NCBI GenBank assembly: GCA_964651325.1
Contig: CAZYXP010000136.1
Location: 1-10,516 of the forward strand
Direction: 5' to 3'
Length of the DNA stretch: 10,516 bases
From: JADFOB01 sp964651325
Lineage (GTDB): Bacteria; Planctomycetota; Phycisphaerae; UBA1845
Shown: positions 8,079-10,516 of the stretch, piece by piece
Numbering within the stretch: the first letter of the stretch is position 1
How the letters are laid out: each line of letters starts with the position of its first letter
Notes under the pieces: generated by a model
Seen by the model: only the letters and a program-made list of their open reading frames with translations
Database searches by the model: none
Told to the model about the DNA's origin: nothing
Position numbers and translations under genes: made by a program

Positions 8079-9266
8079 TTGATTCCAACTAAAGCACGTT
8101 TGTTGATTGCGGCTCTGCTCATTGTCGGCGGAACGGCCTGTGATATGGCATCGCGCAAGGCTGACTACGGCATGTTGCGACATGAGCGCCCACGGGCGCC
8201 GGGGCAACCCAACGCGATGCTGGCGGCTGCACGAGCCCGGCGGGTCAATCTGTTCGGCGAAATTCTGGACGGTCCGAGTTCGATGTATCACTCGCGCTCG
8301 GCCGTCTCGCTGCAGCAGCACACATTTACGGGTATCGGTGATGATAACGACCCGGATATGGATTCTACTGGCAAACGTGTCGTCTTCTCATCGACCCGCC
8401 ACAACGAGCATCCGAATCTTTACATCAAGTCGGTCGACGGACTGGCGGTCACTTTGTTGACCGGAGATCCGGCATCGGACATTCAGCCCACGTGGAGTCC
8501 TGATGACCGGAAGGTGGCCTTTTCCAGCAATCGAAGCGGGAATTGGGATATATGGGTTGTTGGGATTGAAGGCGGTCAGCCGGTTCAGGTGACATCAGGG
8601 CCGGCCGAGGACGTGCATCCGAGCTGGTCGCCCGACGGCACGAAACTGGTGTATTGCAGCCTGCCGCCCCAAGGGGGGCAGTGGGAATTGTGGACCGCGG
8701 ATTCGATCAAGGGCGGCTCCAAACAGTTTATCGGACATGGCTTGTTTCCAGACTGGTCGCCGGTCGGTTCAACCATCGCATTCCAACGTGCTCGGGAGCG
8801 CGGAAGCCGCTGGTTTAGCATTTGGACGATGGAAATCGTGGACGGGGAACCGAAGTATCCGACCGAAGTTGCCGCCAACTGGCAGCACTCCATGATCCTG
8901 CCCGCGTGGAGTCCGGATGGCACTCGTTTGGCCTATGCAAGCACGGCCGGTGCTGAGGTGGATGCGCCAGACACCGCCACCGTTTCCGGACACTTTGATA
9001 TTTGGGTAGTCAATGCGGATGGGAGCGGACGAATTCGCCTGACAGATGGCTACGCCAGCAGCTACGCCCCCGTGTTTGCTGCAAACGGGCGCGTTTACTT
9101 CACATCCAATCGAATTGGTCAAGAAAACGTCTGGTCGCAAGTGCCGGTGTCGCCGGGGCTTTGGGAACCGGGACCGACGGCCGTGACCAGGAAGAGTCCG
9201 GAAACGAATGTGAACGGGAGAGCGGTACGACCTACGGCCGCGATGAACATTCTGGACATTGAGTAG
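8079..9266 (+). CDS. TolB-like beta-propeller lipoprotein (PD40 repeats)
   Basis: The 395-residue product begins MIPTKARLLIAALLIVGGTAC, a lipoprotein signal peptide with Cys21 as the likely lipidated residue (lipobox GTAC, weak at -3). From about residue 85 to 360 it contains about six PD40/WD40-like repeats. Clear ones are DIQPTWSPDDRKVAFSSNRS, DVHPSWSPDGTKLVYCS, LFPDWSPVGSTIAFQ, ILPAWSPDGTRLAYAS and YAPVFAANGRVYFTSNR. These form a beta-propeller as in the periplasmic protein TolB. Unlike TolB, there is no alpha/beta domain before the propeller, only a linker of about 65 residues, and the protein is lipid-anchored. It is probably an envelope protein that binds a partner protein or glycan. 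The TTG start is chosen for its ribosome site and signal peptide. A second lipoprotein gene follows after 151 bp. Confidence 0.88.
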   Translation: MIPTKARLLIAALLIVGGTACDMASRKADYGMLRHERPRAPGQPNAMLAAARARRVNLFGEILDGPSSMYHSRSAVSLQQHTFTGIGDDNDPDMDSTGKRVVFSSTRHNEHPNLYIKSVDGLAVTLLTGDPASDIQPTWSPDDRKVAFSSNRSGNWDIWVVGIEGGQPVQVTSGPAEDVHPSWSPDGTKLVYCSLPPQGGQWELWTADSIKGGSKQFIGHGLFPDWSPVGSTIAFQRARERGSRWFSIWTMEIVDGEPKYPTEVAANWQHSMILPAWSPDGTRLAYASTAGAEVDAPDTATVSGHFDIWVVNADGSGRIRLTDGYASSYAPVFAANGRVYFTSNRIGQENVWSQVPVSPGLWEPGPTAVTRKSPETNVNGRAVRPTAAMNILDIE

Positions 9267-9289
9267 GTAGAAAAATGTGGCCCATGTCC

Positions 9290-9311
9290 TGGAATCGACC
9301 GTTTCGATCCA
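9290..9311 (+). terminator. Imperfect stem-loop after the propeller gene
   Basis: TGGAATCGA and TCGATCCA can pair over 8 bp with a single bulged A and a 5-nt loop, 24 nt after the stop. No T-run follows. It may be a weak terminator or processing site; low certainty. Confidence 0.25.
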
Positions 9312-9417
9312 AAGAGTGGCCTCAAAGTAGACGATGAGACGTGTGATTCGGTCGTAGGTGTCACTGGCTCTCTTACGCTGAATCCGGCACGGAAGCCGAA
9401 CCGAAGGAAGGCAAAGG

Positions 9418-10170
9418 ATGGCCAAGAGTACGACTCTAGGAGCTTGGATGCTCCTGATCGTCAGTTTGTTGAGTCCGGTAATCGGATGCGTGGTTCGTCA
9501 TCCGGTTGCGCCGGTTGGAATCGGCAATGACCGATTCGGACCGTTGGTGATCGCGGTTGCGCCAGCCATCAATCAAAGTGGCTCGGCGGATTTTGATCAC
9601 AATCGATTCGCAGACCTGATGGCTAGCGAATTGAGCTTTGCTGAGGGTGTTTCGACGGTTCCCGTCAGCCGTGTTTTGGCCGTTCTTGCGGCGCGCGGCG
9701 AGAACGGTGTGGACTCCCCGGAGCAAGCCCTCGAGGTGTTACGCGTGTTGGGCGCGGATGCGATTCTGGTTTTCTCGGTAGCAGAATATGACCCCTACGA
9801 CCCGCCAAGCATCTCAATCACCGGCCAACTGTACGGAACGTCCTCTGGCCAAAGCCACGGCGCGTCGGATCCTGTTGCGCTCTCGCGCAGCGCCTCGCTG
9901 GCGCGTGCCCCGCGTGGAATTGTGCAGCGGGGTTTGCTCGCCCAAACCCAAAACGTGTTCGACGCGTCGCACGGTTACACCGTGGATGCCATCAAAACGT
10001 TTGCCGCTGCGCGTCTGGGGGGGGCGAGCCCCTACGGCTGGCGGAAATTCGTGGTCAGCCAGCAGAACTTCATAAGGTTCTGCTGTTACTCGACGATAAG
10101 TCAACTACTGGGTTGGCCCAAAGATTCTGAACTCGCGGTAGGAGACCCGCGAGCGGAAGGGATGCCATGA
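9418..10170 (+). CDS. Lipoprotein with a possible CsgG/LpoB/TolB-N-like alpha/beta domain
   Basis: The 250-residue product has a lipoprotein signal peptide ending in the lipobox VIGC (Cys24). The next about 100 residues read as alternating strands and helices: PLVIAVAPAINQSGSADFDH, then a helix RFADLMASELSF, GVSTVPVSRVLAVLAARG and a strand ending GADAILVFSV. This pattern is like the ATP-less alpha/beta domains of CsgG, LpoB and the TolB N-terminus; the assignment is from pattern only. The C-terminal part (GASPYGWRKFVVSQQNFIRFCCYSTISQLLG) is helical and not recognised. AAGGAAGG lies 6 nt before the ATG. The stop overlaps the next start by 4 nt (ATGA), so the two genes are translated from one message. 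Probably envelope-located; function unknown. Confidence 0.82.
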   Translation: MAKSTTLGAWMLLIVSLLSPVIGCVVRHPVAPVGIGNDRFGPLVIAVAPAINQSGSADFDHNRFADLMASELSFAEGVSTVPVSRVLAVLAARGENGVDSPEQALEVLRVLGADAILVFSVAEYDPYDPPSISITGQLYGTSSGQSHGASDPVALSRSASLARAPRGIVQRGLLAQTQNVFDASHGYTVDAIKTFAAARLGGASPYGWRKFVVSQQNFIRFCCYSTISQLLGWPKDSELAVGDPRAEGMP

Positions 10171-10373
10171 ATGAGATTCGGCAACTATCTCTGGTAAAGG
10201 GTGAAGAGCGGTTTGTGTTCCGCTACCCGCCGGGACAGGAGGGCGAAGTCATCGACGCGTTTGCTTCGTTGGCTGCGGACCCGACGAGTGCGTTTGACTG
10301 GTTCGACGCTGCTGTCCTGAGTTACCAGATGGGCCGACGGCTAGAGACGGAGCTCGATCAGATCGCCACGTAG
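10167..10373 (+). CDS. Conserved small protein of unknown function
   Basis: The 68-residue soluble product starts MNEIRQLSLVKGEERFVFRY and contains GQEGEVIDAF and a C-terminal FDWFDAAVLSYQMGRRLETE segment, probably helical. No signal peptide, membrane segment or metal motif was seen. Its ATG overlaps the stop of the lipoprotein gene (ATGA), a strong sign that the frame is real and translationally coupled. It lies 84 bp before a tyrosine recombinase start. The fold and role are unknown. Confidence 0.8.
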   Translation: MNEIRQLSLVKGEERFVFRYPPGQEGEVIDAFASLAADPTSAFDWFDAAVLSYQMGRRLETELDQIAT

Positions 10374-10390
10374 TTTGCGGGTTTTTGTTT

Positions 10391-10406
10391 CCTCCCCCCG
10401 CGGAGG
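10391..10406 (+). terminator. GC-rich hairpin between the small protein and recombinase genes
   Basis: CCTCC and GGAGG form a 5-bp stem with a 6-nt loop, 17 nt after the stop of the small gene. A T-rich run (GTTTTTGTTT) precedes rather than follows the stem, so termination in the plus direction is doubtful. Confidence 0.2.
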
Positions 10407-10457
10407 ACGGTGAACAAGTGACTGGGGTGTTTGAAGTCGCCGAAGTGTAAAGCGATC

Positions 10458-10516
10458 ATGAGTGAGCAATCGATCATTGACGAGTTTCTGAACTACCTCC
10501 GGTTTGAGCGGCACTT
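10458..10516 (+). CDS. Tyrosine recombinase (XerC/XerD type), N-terminal fragment
   Basis: Only the first 19 codons and part of the next lie in the window. The product begins MSEQSIIDEFLNYLRFERH, which matches the start of the N-terminal core-binding (SAM-like) domain of Xer and phage-type integrases: a helix with FLNYLRFER leading into the usual arm that clamps DNA. An in-frame stop at 10449-10451 makes the ATG at 10458 the earliest ATG start. If it is XerC or XerD it resolves chromosome dimers at dif; an accessory integrase is also possible, and the catalytic domain lies outside the window. The ribosome site is weak. Confidence 0.7.
   Translation, partial: MSEQSIIDEFLNYLRFERH

Noticed and set aside
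10418..10450. Possible 10-codon leader peptide starting at GTG, just before the recombinase
   Set aside because: GGAGG lies 11 nt upstream, but that sequence is also part of a hairpin, the peptide has no regulatory codon pattern, and chance frames of this size are frequent.

Overview
The window looks like chromosomal DNA from a member of the Planctomycetota, perhaps a Phycisphaerae-type lineage. The reasons are a GC-rich sequence, secreted proteins ending in dockerin-like EF-hand pairs with a Cys-x-x-Gly spacing, several lipoproteins of families I associate with this phylum, and short unconnected transcription units on both strands. The phylum call is an inference from protein style; there is no rRNA gene in the window. 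No tRNA, CRISPR array, complete insertion sequence or phage module was seen.

Layout. 1-122 (-): N-terminus of a HAD-family hydrolase, cut by the window edge. 312-2105 (+): aspS, a full-length bacterial aspartyl-tRNA synthetase starting at TTG. 2216-2533 (+): a 105-residue exported protein that is little more than a signal peptide and two EF-hand loops. 2741-4462 (+): a 573-residue secreted protein with beta-sandwich domains and a C-terminal EF-hand pair, behind a good sigma70-like promoter. The same ~41-bp sequence follows both EF-hand genes. 4611-7120 (-): a lipoprotein of unknown function, a 2[4Fe-4S] ferredoxin and an isochorismatase/nicotinamidase-fold protein that seems to lack its catalytic Lys and Cys. 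7121-8078 is a gene-poor stretch of about 950 bp. 8079-10516 (+): a beta-propeller (TolB-like) lipoprotein, a second lipoprotein with an alpha/beta domain, a 68-residue protein overlapping it by 4 nt, and the start of a tyrosine recombinase (XerC/XerD type).

How the genes fit together. aspS is housekeeping; a His at a specificity position hints that it may be the non-discriminating form that also charges tRNA-Asn. The two EF-hand genes probably act outside the cytoplasm, and their shared 3' ends suggest a duplicated module. The two lipoproteins at 8079 and 9418 may work together in the cell envelope, with the 68-residue protein and perhaps the recombinase in the same transcription unit. I did not find a convincing new defence or mobile system. 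The points most worth a second look are the repeated 3' element, the apparently inactive isochorismatase-fold protein, and the unexplained 7121-8078 region.
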